The notes under the pieces: generated by a model
The model's database searches: none
Seen by the model: only the letters and a program-made list of their open reading frames with translations
Told to the model about the DNA's origin: nothing
Program-made: the position numbers and the translations under genes
Assembly: GCF_018691265.1 (NCBI RefSeq)
Contig: NW_024881328.1
Span: 42,541,015 to 42,605,014, forward strand
From: Tyto alba
Lineage: Eukaryota; Chordata; Aves; Strigiformes; Tytonidae
Reading direction: 5' to 3'
Length of the DNA stretch: 64,000 nt
In this document: piece by piece, positions 25,750 to 37,758 of the stretch
How the letters are laid out: each line of letters starts with the position of its first letter
Numbering within the stretch: the first letter of the stretch is position 1

Positions 25750-26430
25750 CCACCGCCCGGGCCAGGCGAGCCCAGCTGCCGAAGGGGTAGGTACCGATTT
25801 CTCTTCTCCTGGATGATGCTCCGCGTCTGTCTGGCCGCAGGATGGGGTGGCCGTGGTTCCCCTCGCCAGCCTGGCTCTGCTGCCGGGCTCGGTCCTGCCT
25901 GGGGAGAGGTGGCACGGCTTGGTGGGGTGCGGGGATGCTGCTGGGCGAAGGGTTTGGGGCCACCGACCCGGAGGTGAGATGGGCAGCGTAGATGTGTCCG
26001 GCCACCTCCTTCCTTCCCCCCGCCCCGCGCCTGTGAAAATTCAAAAAAAAACCCCAAACTTCCAGGCAGACAAAAGTCAGATATGCCCCATTTTTTGAAA
26101 AACTTAGGCGTGTTTCTGCGCTGTGGGGATGGGGGATCTGAGAGGGGGATCAGCGTTGAGGGCTGCCTGAGGAGGGACGGGGGGGGGGGCGGAAAACCAT
26201 CGCTGCATGAGATTTGCCAGAAAGCACTGCTTCGGGGAAGGGTTTTAAGAGAGGAAAAGGCGATCAGTACAACAGGCTGACAAGGGGATCCGAACCAGCT
26301 GCCGCCCCTCTCCACGGGCAGTCGTGCCCAAAAATCCCGGTGCCGAGCCACCGGCCCCCGGGGCGGCCGCATCCTCTCCCGGCCGGGGGGAACCGGAGGG
26401 TCCGCGGGACCCAAGCGGGTTTCGGAGCTC
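25590..26430. promoter_or_regulatory. GC- and CpG-rich segment over the exon end and start of the intron
   Basis: CpG-rich sequence starts in the second half of the coding exon and continues through the first 640 bp of the intron. The densest part is 26290-26430, which includes a GCGGCCGC stretch. An 11-G run lies at 26179-26189. This is the expected CpG-island pattern around a developmental transcription-factor gene. I estimated it by eye and did not compute observed/expected CpG ratios. Confidence 0.6.
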
Positions 26431-29400
26431 AGTTCGCCCCAGGTTGCATTTCTCTTAAAAGAAACAAGCAGCAGATGTCGGCTGCAACCCCGGGCTGTGC
26501 CCCTTCCCCCTCACACAATAAAAAGCAAACAAAGATAGAAGAAACTTTGCCAAATTTTCGTATTTGTTTAGTTTCCCTTCCCCAAAGTGCTGGTAAATCA
26601 AAGGCTGGTGTTAGATGTAGTTTCTTATTTATTCTCATCACTAAACCCTTCCTCATCATTTTCCATTAGCAGAAAACTACTTCCTCTTGTGTTGCCTTTG
26701 TAATATTCAGGGAGGGAGGAATAAACAGTAAGGAGAAAAAAAAAAAAAAAAAAATCCCTCAATAACACCCTCATCTCAAGCTAATTAAGCAGAGGAGCTC
26801 TGCATTGTGTCAGCCAGAGTTTGCATACGGCCAGTCACTCTCTGGGGCTCGGTACATAAAGCAGAGCCCGCGAACCCGTTTCGCCAAGCAAACGCTCAAA
26901 AGGGAAAATTTTCCCTTTTCCTTGTAACGTCGCGCGTGATGTAAAATGAAATAATTTCATCATGCGGAGAATCGTCTCCTTAAAGAAAGTTTATCCCAGC
27001 CCACTGGCCGGGCTTTTTTAAAGAGGCAAATCCATCTTTGTTTTAGCAGCAGTAAACGGCCCATTTAAAAAAAACCTTGATGCAACTGCAGTACTTTGTT
27101 TTAAAAAGCCAAAAAGTGTTCAACCAGGACTTACGAGCGGTGTTAAATGCAGACTTAAAACCATTTCAGAAGCCGCTTAGAGTAAACGTTTCATTTGCAT
27201 CCAGAAACGGATTGAATTTTGATGCTACAATTAAGCTTTTCACACTCTTTTCTAGGCAGCCCCCCAAATGTTAGGCTGTTCAAAAATCGGTTCCTCTATC
27301 CATTGCTCAAGCCGTCTGTTGTTTAGTTTTGCTTAAATAGGTAATGTTGCTGCCGTGGGTTTTATGGTTATTGCTGGAGTTACTGTTTTTTGCATGCTGC
27401 ACCCTAATTTCAACTGCAAAAAACCAAAGTTGAGTCACTTTTTAAAAGAATAAACCCTCCATTTATAAAACAGAGTGCTTTTTCCCATGTTAATCTGGCT
27501 AAAAAAGCTGCAGCAAATAGATTTAAAAAAATAAAAAAAACAACCCCAAGAAAAAAAAACAAAACCACACGCAAAAACCCAGGCTTCTTGTCAAAAACAG
27601 ATGTAAAATGTCCCAAACACATATTTCTTCAGCAGTTTAGATTGGCTGAATAGTAAAGTGCTGGGATGGAACAATGCATTTATTCTGTTGTTTCCCAAAT
27701 GATGTGCTGCCATTGGCCAATGATGTTTTTAAAACAGTTATCTAATGCACAACCATTCCTCTCTATCACGTAGGACTTTAGCAGCAAGCCCCACTTTTCC
27801 ATATTTACTTTAACCATATTTAAAAATGACTGTCAAATGACTTATTATTAGCGTGGCTCCAACAAGGCAGTTTTTATAGGTAGCTGCTCAGATTGTCCCT
27901 ACCCAAAAGAAATTGTGAGCGACCTTTCGGACTGCGTGAAACACCGTGACGTAGAGCCAAACCCCGACGCGTTTTCAGTTTGCTTCGGAGTGAATCAGTT
28001 TTCGGCATCTTTGCCGTAACCCGACTTGCAGCCCGGTGGTTAGAGGTGGCCCTTTGCTCTGCATTTCCATGGCTTACAGAGGAAGGTCGCCTTCCCCCCG
28101 GCACCCCCGGACTTTTCCCCCTTGCCTCTCCTTTCTGTGCCTGTGTGTGCATGCACACGCGTGCGGTTGAACTGTTGAAAACGTTGTTGACAAATGGCCT
28201 GGTGTGGTGCGGTGCGGTGTCAAATTCTATCGTTTATGGTGACAAAAATTACGTCTGCCAGCAGAAAAAAAAAAAAAAAAAGTATGACAAGATGCTCGAG
28301 AAACCCTCTAAAATGGGCAAAGTTAGCTGGGTGGCGTGACACGGACTTCTGGATGGGTTTGTCCCGTCCGGGGGAGTTTTTGTGCATAACAGGGGAGGAA
28401 GCCTGAGCAGTCTTGATGGCAAAAATACCCTTAAGAAATAGCTATCTGAATTTGGGATCAGCTCCTGCCTTTCCTAGGGAGTAGCGAGCTCTGCAAAACG
28501 TTGGGCAAGCATGAAGGGGTGAGCGGTGTTCTGGCTGGCTTGCTGCGGCTGTCCTCCCTTTTCCCTGGGTTTTGGGGAGAGATAGGCAAGGAAGGGTTTT
28601 CTCCTTGGATGAACGGTCGTTCCCCTTCAGCTGCAAAAAAATCGGAGGAGCTTTTTGATTAGAAAATCAGAGCTTTGGGAACTGGTAAAATGCCACCTGG
28701 CCTCTGCGAACGCCAGCAGGTCACTGCTGCTCGCTCCTTTGGCCACAGAGGTTTTCCTGTTCTGCTCTGTGTAATTACAGACAACTTACTCTGGTAGTTT
28801 CAAGAGAAACAGGCACAACTTTGCACTTCAATTACTGCAATAGGATGTTTCAACAGACATGTGAAGCTGAGACTTCCTCCCCACAAGTCTCCCCACCTTC
28901 ATCGCCGGCACCTGTGCCCCCTTCCCTCGTGGCCACCCTTTCTCTCTTTCCTTCAAAATGTTCAAGATGCTCTAAACTGCAAACCAATTCAGGAGAAAAG
29001 AAGATACATTTCCTTTTATTCCGTTTAGGAGGAAAAATCTGATCCAACCAGCATGTCAGTAGCATCAGCAAAGTGTAAAGGACAACGTAGCCCTAACTCC
29101 CCGTGCCAATAGGACTAGTCTGCCAACGACCCCCTTCTTCCCGCTTGCCACAGCAGGGATTGGGATGAGCCCTTTACCTCCTCTGGCCTGGCACTAATAA
29201 AGCCTTTCCCATCTTTTTTTTTTTTTTTTTTTTGTGCTGGGGAAGCCGTGTGCAACGTGTGCATGTGATATGCAGCCCTCTCACCACTGCCCCTTCAGAC
29301 TTCCAGGGCTGTTTCCAGTATAAAACTCTAGCATCCTATTTCATTTTGTCTTTAAAGAAGCAAACAGATGTTATCTCTGCTGGCCCTGGGAAGTTCTATG

Positions 29401-30000
29401 GTATATGAGAGCAGTGCAGTTAAACTGGGGGTGTTGTGACACCAGAACTAAGCCCTTTTTGTCCCCAAAGCAGTATTTTTTTTTATACGCATCCTTAGAA
29501 AAATGTAAATACGTTTCCTTGACAGGAAGGATTGTAAAGTTTAGTATTTACATTAATAGATTTGTAGCCGGGGGTTTTCATCTTAGTGCATTTAAAAGCC
29601 CAGCAAAATGCATTTTGGATCTTCTGTTTACGTTCGTGTCTTTTCTTGGGAAAGAATAAATCTGTTACACAGCGGACACCAAACACGTTGCAGTCAGCCA
29701 GCAAACTCTCAGGCTCAGAGACCTTTGAAGGAGAGGGTGCAAGGAAAATGCTCCGGAGAAGGAGACATGCAAAAGACAAATCTGCCATGGGCTAGATGCA
29801 TATAAACTAATTACCGATCATAAAGAGTTAGAGACACGCATGGTGGAGGGAAAATGTTGGATCAAAACCGAAGGACCGCTTAGAAGAGCGGCTAAAGCAT
29901 GTTATTACTTACCCTGCCAGAGCCAGGGCTGCGGTAAAAGTCCTATTGGGAGAGATATGCATTGAAGGGTCATTAAGGGAACAGTCAAGGCATACATTTC
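26431..30000. other. Proximal intron with candidate conserved elements
   Basis: AT-rich unique sequence lies directly after the CpG-rich part. Notable sites are A19 (26736-26754), a CTAATTAAG homeodomain-type site near 26780, a 22-bp perfect palindrome (26898-26919), a 15-bp palindrome (26946-26960), and a 12-bp palindrome containing a CCAAT box (27711-27722). Further simple tracts are A17 (28265-28281) and T20 (29214-29233). Its unique, motif-rich look resembles conserved enhancer sequence around developmental genes. Conservation itself cannot be tested here. Confidence 0.4.
26898..26919. repeat. 22-bp perfect palindrome
   Basis: Two 11-bp arms, AAAAGGGAAAA and TTTTCCCTTTT, abut with no spacer. 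It lies about 1.1 kb into the TWIST2 intron. It could extrude as a cruciform or bind a dimeric factor. No known site is assigned. Confidence 0.9.
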
Positions 30001-30090
30001 AGCTAAGTAGACCTAATTTGTCTCCAAATTAGTCATCCTCACACCGGTCATCTGTGCAGAGTAGCTCTAATTTTTAAGAGCATAGAAAGC
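29880..30090. promoter_or_regulatory. Candidate intronic regulatory element with inverted TAATTT sites
   Basis: A perfect inverted repeat, CTAATTTG-TCTC-CAAATTAG, occupies 30013-30032, with further TAATTT and CATTAA motifs nearby. The arms contain homeodomain-type cores facing each other. The flanks are unique sequence. Function is inferred from motif arrangement only. Confidence 0.35.
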
Positions 30091-30667
30091 ATCCTCATTA
30101 AAACAAAAAAAGGGAGATTGCAACGCCTCTCCTTTGCAACCTCCCTTCACATTCCTTCCTTCAGTGCTTTTTGAGGCATATTTCATAGAGTTATAGGTAG
30201 TGGTGATAAATTAGCCTCGGAGATCACAGCAACCTCTTACAGAGCCAGGACAGATCCTGTAACCAGCGCTGAAATCTCTTTTAGGGACATTTCTTGTCAC
30301 TCTTTCCCCCTAGCAATATAATTATTTTTATAGCCGTAGCTCTGAGAATCATTTCCATGTGGTTCAGCAAGACTTTGAAATCTCCAAGCCTGAAATCTCC
30401 AGAATTTATGTCTTGCTGTAGAGCCGTAGGAATAGTTTGATGAGGCCATGAACACGCAGGAGAACACCAATGCAACCCTGAGCATGAAGTGAGCTCGACA
30501 TGTAGTCAAGGAATTACAGTTGCTGGTCGGGGAAAGCACTCGTTTAGGGTAGCTTCCCACCACCCCCCTCCCACCCTACCCCTCCAGGTTTCACAGAAGA
30601 TGAGGAAGGGGAAAAAAAAAAAAAAAAAGATGATTAAAATAAAATGCTGTGCCATGAAAAACACACT

Positions 30668-30730
30668 GGGCCAGATCGTCAGCTGGCTCCGAGCAAGCTT
30701 GCTGCTCCTTGCTAGCTGACGATCCCATCA
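30668..30730. repeat. Old palindromic repeat, 51-nt imperfect hairpin
   Basis: Arms GATCGTCAGCT (30674-30684) and AGCTGACGATC (30714-30724) are perfectly complementary over 11 bp, and the loop holds a second palindrome, GCAAGCTTGC. The left edge reads GGGCCAGATC, typical of the palindromic 'ccagatcctcagctgg' repeats seen in reptile and bird DNA. The exact family is uncertain. Confidence 0.55.
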
Positions 30731-30920
30731 GACTGCTCAGCGGGTTGCTCTAAGTGACATGGAGAGTGCTGTACACCATCGCTCGTGATTTACTTCTTAG
30801 GCAAATTTAAAAGTGAGGAGAAACAAGAAGTCCTCCAGCTGGATACTAGCAGCCTCGTGTCAATTAATGATTAGTTCTCAAGAATTAGAACAGTAGAAAT
30901 ATTTGGAAAAAAAAAATAAT

Positions 30921-30924
<4 letters not shown>

Positions 30925-30955
<31 letters not shown>
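30925..30955 (+). repeat. A31 homopolymer
   Basis: Uninterrupted A run preceded by a short AT-rich stretch. No retroposon body is recognised upstream. Confidence 0.95.
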
Positions 30956-30957
<2 letters not shown>

Positions 30958-33900
30958 AACCCAGCAACCCAACAAACCAACTCTGGGCACCCCAGCATTT
31001 AATTAGATTTGTAGTAGTAGAAGACGGCCACTCAGCGACAACAACGAATCATACACAAATAACAAATTAACTCAGCCAGCCAATAAATCAAAATGAGGCA
31101 GCCCCTACCCTCATACCCATCTCTTTAACCATTTCCACACTGGACCTGGCTGATGGCAACCAGCCCACCCAGTCCACGCTGGGGCACAGCAACTGTGCCA
31201 CCGGGGCCAGCTTTGGCGATGCCCTTGGACTTCTCCCAGCAAGGGGAGCCAGTTAAGCGGCAAATAGGTTCTTCTTTAGCATAGACCCCCTCAGCTGGGC
31301 TCTTTGTTAGGCTCTGCTCAACCTCCCTGGCACTGCGGGCACTTGTATTTTCTCTGCATGCATGCGGATGGGTGCGCAAGGCGGGGGTCAGGGCTCTGGT
31401 ATCTCCCAGGGATGTGTTTCTCCCGCATTAAAGCAGGGATTTCTTTGGAGGGGTTGACTGGTAAAATACAGGATCTCCCTTTGAACTTTTCGGGGAACAA
31501 AAAAAATCAGCCTTTCTCCTCCAAAAATGAGCCGTCGCATCACAGGAAGCTGCATCAGGAACCTGGAGACAGGAGGACCTTGCTGGAGGGGGGTGCAAAC
31601 GGGACAGGGTACCATTCCCGTAAAAATGTTAAAATAAGCAACAACCGTTAGGCGCTCTTGCTAACGGAAGGTTTCAAAGAGGCCGTGAGCTCCCGAATCT
31701 CTCCAGCCGGTCCTCCTCAAGGTCTGAGCCTTTCGGGTGGAAAGGGTATTTTGATCGAATCCTCCGAACTGACCCCAGGAAAGGCAGCCCGGACGTTTTC
31801 CCAGCCCAGCGGCCAGCGGGTGCTTGTCAAGCGCAGAGGCTTTCACCCTGCCCGCAGGCAGGGCTGCCCGGGGGGCCGGGTCTCCCCGGGAAGGGGGCAG
31901 CCGGGCACCCCTAGACCTCTCCCAGGGGCTTTGCTTGTGAGCCTTTGTGGAATTTGGGATTTTTTTTTTTTTTTTTTTTTTGGGCTTCTGCGTTTCAGCA
32001 AGGGGTGGGAGTTAGGCAGACACAGCCTCACGCGGTTTGCGAAAGCGATCAGACATCAAAAAGAAAATAACCCCTGTGCCCCGCACTAGTACGGTGAGCT
32101 GGAAGAGAGCTATACACCCTCCTCTTCCTCCCTTCTTCTCCTCTCCATCTTTTAACCACAGCTTGGAAAACGGAAAAGGGGTGGGGGGGAGAAGAGACAG
32201 ATGTCTACTAGTTCAGCTTGATATATATTTACTGGAAGAGGTCCAGCAAGCCTGTACGAGCTTTAATTGAATTCATAATAAGATAGTTTTGCCTTGTTAA
32301 CTGCCACCCCCAAGAAGAAACTTTACCATTTCCTTAAGAGATATTAGACCTGTCAAACTCATGCTTTAAAATGTATGGATTAAGTTTTGGATGAATTCAG
32401 CCACCAAAAATCCTCATGCAGTAATTTATGTGATTAGGCCTTCGGTTCAAGCTGTTCGGGCCTCCTTTAAAAATCATGTTTGTGCTTAAATGTAAATAAA
32501 CCTAATCACTCAGCTAAGAGAGATGTGGGGGGATCACGGCTGTACTTGAGGCTCCTGTTAAAAAAAAAAAAAAAATCAGATGATCCAGGTGGGAAAATTC
32601 AGTAGGGTGGGATGAAGCCAGGGAGAGGCTTTCATACAGAAAGCAGCATTTTGTGTGGCTGGAGGATTCCCCGATGCATCCACATCCAGTGTCCCCAACA
32701 TCAAGCTCCTTAATAAAATTAATCTGCCAGAGCGATCTCGCACAGCTACAAACACGCACATTTAAGACTGATCCTTACGGCATGTTTTGTGTGCACCGGG
32801 ATGAAATCTCACTGTGTAATATAGCTCGTTAGAAGAAATTCCTGGCTGGGCAGGGAAGCTCAGAAAATTGTGGGGATGTTGGGAAAAAAAAAAAAAACAA
32901 AACAAAAAAAAAACCAAACCCAAAATTAAGGCAGATGCAGGAGAAAGGCCAACAGGCATATGCTTCCCAGTGTACAATTTGCCATCCGTAGCAGGGCTGT
33001 TTATTTAAGAACAAGAAATTAATCCCTCTGAAGAAAGCATGCCTGGGGAGCGCTGTGGCACCCTGATACCCCCATGCCATCACCCCTCGGATGCTGTGGG
33101 GAGCATGCTCACCCCGCAGCACAAAAAACCCCACCTCGGATGTGCTCAGGAGAGAGAAGCAATGAAATGGCATTTCGCTGTCGAAATTTCACCGCTTTTC
33201 TCTCGACACTGAAACAGCCCCGTCCCACTGCGCCTGCTCTGCGCCTCTGCCAAGGGCGACATGTATATATAAAATTGCCCTTAGAGGTGCTGCCCAGTGA
33301 AGAAAAAGCTCTGAGATCCTACTTGGGTGTTCAGAGCTGAGACCCTGGGGGAAAGCAGTGCCGTGGGCTGAGCTGCAGAGGCGGCGCGGCGCTGGAGGAG
33401 CTGCGGCACCCACGGGTGCTCGGCCATGCCACCCGCCCCGAGCAGCACGTCGCTGGATGCGAGCGAACCAGCCTCACGACAGGCACGGTGGGGCTCCCAG
33501 GAGAAAAAGCCCCTGGGGCACAATCCAACTGTTAATAAAAAAAGGTTAAGAAGGGGGAAAAGAGCTTTTCGGTGTGCCGAAACCGAGCGTCCGTCTCCTT
33601 GTCCCTCTTGCACGCTTCCCTCCGGGATGCCCAGCACCACCTCCCTGCCACGTACCCATCAAATGACATCCCACGGGCACCTTTGGCCAATTCTGGGGAG
33701 TTTCAGTCTTTCTTCCCGCCAAAAGCACAGGCAAGCTTGCCCAGGGGGCTGTGGCACACCAGACATCAGTGGGGTGGGTGGCAGGAACTGGGCCTGTGCG
33801 AGAGCGTCCGCACGGAGCCAGAGAGTTTTGGGGTATGGCAGTGCCTCTGGGAGTACTGGGGAAACACCGCCACGGACACTTCCCAGTAAGGTACCAGGGC

Positions 33901-36757
33901 ATAAAACTACATGATAAAAGCAGGCCAGATGAAGTAATACCACATTTTAAAAATATCTATGCATAAAACATATTAATGTGTATTTTTGCACATTAGATAA
34001 GATGGCTATTCTGCATCATGTTAGAGAAATTTATTATTTTGATGAGCGCAGGAAATTTCTCCTATCAACGAATCCTTTTTGCTGCCCCAATTTGCAATCT
34101 CTGCGTCCAAAACTCTCTTCTGGCTCGGTGGGGTTTTATGCACTGAACAACCAGGTATTTTGCAAGAGGTTTTTAATCCTTTACCATGAAAAGGGAGGTT
34201 TAAATAGATTCCCATTATCACCAGCACTGAATAACCCCTCATTTTTACTGTATGGCTCTGAAATGTTTGCTGCTGGAGGGGAGCTGGACCGCAGCTGAGC
34301 GTCTGCTGCTTCCCCACCTTCCCCGTAGAGAAGGGGTGAGCTTGCACTTGGGTTTTGATGCAGAGAGGTGGGTGAGGGCATCGGGTTTTGAGCTGTTCGA
34401 GCCACAGTTTGTGCCCCAAGAGCAAGGGAGAGCCGGGCATCCCTTCCCAGTGATCCCCACAGAAATGTTGGAAACGCGCAACCTCGCGATCAGTATTCCT
34501 GGCGATAACTTAATGTGAGCAAAGGAGTAACTCACTGCTGGTTTACATGTTTGTCCCAGGGAAATTAGTGGTGAAGAGCACCATAAAAAGATCCTGTTGC
34601 CCCAAAATGTTATCACAGGTGCTCCCAGCCAATGCATGCCATGTGTCCAGAGGGCTGGGGATACGGGGGTAGCATTTTTAGCCGTGAATTGGGAGCTCAA
34701 AACACACTGATTTTCAATAGCAGTGAGTTAATCTGAAAGTTTTACTTCTAAGCACTGTTATTTTGTAAATCAGGCAATACTTTCACTCTCGGTGGGTGGT
34801 GAAAGGTAAATATTTTAAAGTGGTTGAGGAGGCTAAGGGAAACAGACATGGCTTTGAAAATTGTAGCTACTTCTTAGCTGTGAATTATGTCAGAATGAAA
34901 GAGAAATACCTGACTTAGAGTGACAGTCTACAATTACATTTCCCTTTTTTGATACTGTTTTTTTATCCTCAAATATATCGTTATTAGCCCATTTTCTGCT
35001 GCAACTAGAAAGGTTTTTATAGGTACCACATAATGTCTAAGCAGATACGAATACAAGTCCTGATTACGTTTTAGATCTGCCCACTCATCCCTGCTCTTAC
35101 AGAAAATAAACCTGTTTATAGCATGTTCAGGGCTATTTCCTAATGCCATAATTTCACCAGCCGTGCAAATCGGTTGCGATGTGCTTTTGTTCCCAGTGCC
35201 TTTCTTAATCTTTCATTTAAATGCAACTACATGTGTTTTCACACAGCTCTAGCAACATTTGAGCTATTTTACAATACAAAAACCTCTTTCTAGATAGGAA
35301 AACCACGGGCTCCCCCCTTGCATTACTCATCCACTGCACCGATCAATCTGCCCTTCAGCTCTTCTTTATTTCAGGCACATCCTTAAAACCGCACACACAG
35401 CCAAAATATTTCAAAATGAGGGGCTTTTCGGTCGTTTTTGCTGTGCCACGCCAGCAGACCCAGCCTGACAAAGCAGCTTGGGGAACCCCAGGGGAGCAAT
35501 TCCATGCGAGCTTCCCCGTTGCATGCAAATACACAGCTCGTCTGTGCAAGATGCAGTTGCAAACTGGCAAGCAACCCCAGTACAAGCCCATCTTGACTTT
35601 GCGTGTTAAATAGGTCCTTCAAATCGCACCCTCCCCATGCAGAGGGTGTTTGCCTGCGTTGCTGCCACAACTGATTTATCCCTTGGGACTGGCAGGAGCC
35701 CCTGGTGCAGATGAGCTGTAGGTGATGCAGCAGCGTGGGCTGCAAGCACAGGACAGGCTCCTGGAGCTGGGCACGGTCCTTTTCCTTGGGACAGAGACAA
35801 ATGTGCTTTGGGAAGCAAGGGCCAATGTTGCCATGGTGGATGCGAAGGAGAGGAGGGGAGGAAAACTTCTTGGACATCTTGAGGGGAGCCTGGGCCAGGA
35901 CTCGATGCCTGAAGCTTTGCAGCGGGTTTGGTTGCTGGGACTATTGGGGGCACTGAGGAGTTTTGAGTTGCTCCACTGCGCTTTGTAGGTGCAAACACGG
36001 CCGGTGAGGCACCTGCAGCTCCGCAGCCCTTGCACAATCGGGCAGGTGACTCAGGAAAGTTGTTGGCTCGGTGGTGCAAAACACAGCAAGGCTTTTACCC
36101 CCAAGCAAGCTCACCACTTCCAGCTAGTTGACTTCTTGCAGGGGTGTTGAACTTGGGGGGGACACCCACACCGGGAATGACAAACCAGCCCTGAACACAG
36201 CTCCAGCCCAAGTGCGCAGCCCTTTGCAGGCAAGGATGGGACCCCAGCCTTTAACCCTGGCTCCCCCCCTCCAGCCCCAGTATCCCACAGGAGCCCTTGA
36301 ATTTGGGCTCTCCACCTCTCCGGCTGCCAACATCCCAACACCACATAGGGATGTAGCACCACCAGGCTTTACACCAGCAGGTCTATGAGGCATCAGATGG
36401 AGCTGAGAGGCTGATGAGGCCATTTCTCCCATTTTCTTAGGAAACTAAGAAATTTAAGGAAAAAAAAAAAAAAAAAAAAAAGCAGCATTTGGCAGCAAGC
36501 AGAGGGTGGGGATCCCTGCCAAGGCCTGGACAGCTGTACCTTCTTCACTAGCAAGTTGTGTGATCAGGGAGGGCTGTGCTGAAAGCCAAGAGGAGTTACC
36601 ATAGCTGCCACATTGCATTTTGCTGATCCTCCCTCTGGGAGACACCTTAAAGAAACAAACCCACCCTAACAGCTCCGCCAGCCCTCGCACTCCACCGTGC
36701 ATCAGAGGAAAACTATGGGTGACCTCTCAGGGTTTGTGGTTTGTGGTGTTTTTCGTT

Positions 36758-36781
36758 CCCCCCCCCCCCCCCCCCCCCCCC
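36758..36781 (+). repeat. C24 homopolymer
   Basis: Uninterrupted run of 24 C, the longest C run in the window. It can form i-motif structures, and G-quadruplexes on the other strand. Run length in the assembly may be inexact. Confidence 0.95.
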
Positions 36782-37724
36782 AACCTCCAGAGTTTCTGAT
36801 CCAAGACAAAGGGACAGGGGAGGAGGAGAGTAGTTTATACAGAATTGTTTTTTCCGTTTTCTGCAGCCTCGCTTGAGTACAGAAAGGCCCTCCCATTCAT
36901 GGCCCCGGCAGCGCTCCCGTGGCTGGACCTTGCCGACAGCTTGAAATAACCCAGGAAATTGTGCAAAAGCCCCGGCGGGTCCAATCCTGCCCGGCTGGCG
37001 GCACGCACAGCTCCGCAGCCGGGACCGACCCTCCCCAGCCCGTGTCCTTGCGTGGCAAATCTTGTAGCTTTGGCCTGGTGGGGTCTTAAAAATCGCAGCA
37101 GGGCAGGGTCAGGTCAGGAGGAGGGAGGGAGATGCAATGAGCATGGAGGAGCTTTGAGGAGCACTGGTGGGCTGTGCCTGACCTGCCAGGAGCATTCCTG
37201 CAAGTCCTGGGCAATGGCTGGGGGAAACCTCTGCTCACCTCCCAGCGGAGCAAGTAACAAAACAGAAGGCGCTCAGCTTTCTTCTTAAACAGGAAATTAT
37301 TCCTCCTTTTCTTCAGGAGAAAAGCAAGAGACCTGTTTCCAGGTGTTACCCCTGCTCTATCTGTCCCCTACATGACAGCCAAGCACTCACCAGGCTTCGA
37401 GATTTATTTTTAATCTCATCAGTGAAACAACCTTCTGACCTCCAAAGCCTTTTTTTCACAGAGTCTGCCACGTGTATTCTTGTTTCCATTGTAAAGCTCA
37501 CATTCCTTGAAAGCATCTCAAAAAAATACTCCCAAGGAGCTTTGCTTGCTCCGAAGCCATACTGAGGTACCCAGTCCCCAAACTGCTGCACAAAAATCCC
37601 AGTGAGGCAGAAACATATTTAGCAGCTCTCCCTATCCTAGCAGCCCTGTAATTATCAGTTTCCCAGGCTGAGAGAAATCCGTTTAATGAAAAAGTTGGGA
37701 AGTAACAGGAGCACAGCAACAGCT

Positions 37725-37758
37725 TGCTGACTCAGCATCTGCTGGCACTAGAGGGCAG
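37725..37758 (+). promoter_or_regulatory. MAF recognition element beside a CTCF-like site
   Basis: TGCTGACTCAGCA at 37725-37737 is the exact palindromic T-MARE consensus bound by large and small MAF proteins and NRF2/BACH dimers. Seven bases later, GCACTAGAGGGCAG (37745-37758) matches the CTCF core in 13 of 14 positions by my reading. The pairing may mark an intronic enhancer or a boundary. Binding is not shown. Confidence 0.5.

Noticed and set aside
25586..26414. 152- and 222-codon minus-strand frames over the TWIST2 exon and intron start
   Set aside because: Proline- and arginine-rich translations of CpG-rich DNA antisense to TWIST2; composition artefacts.
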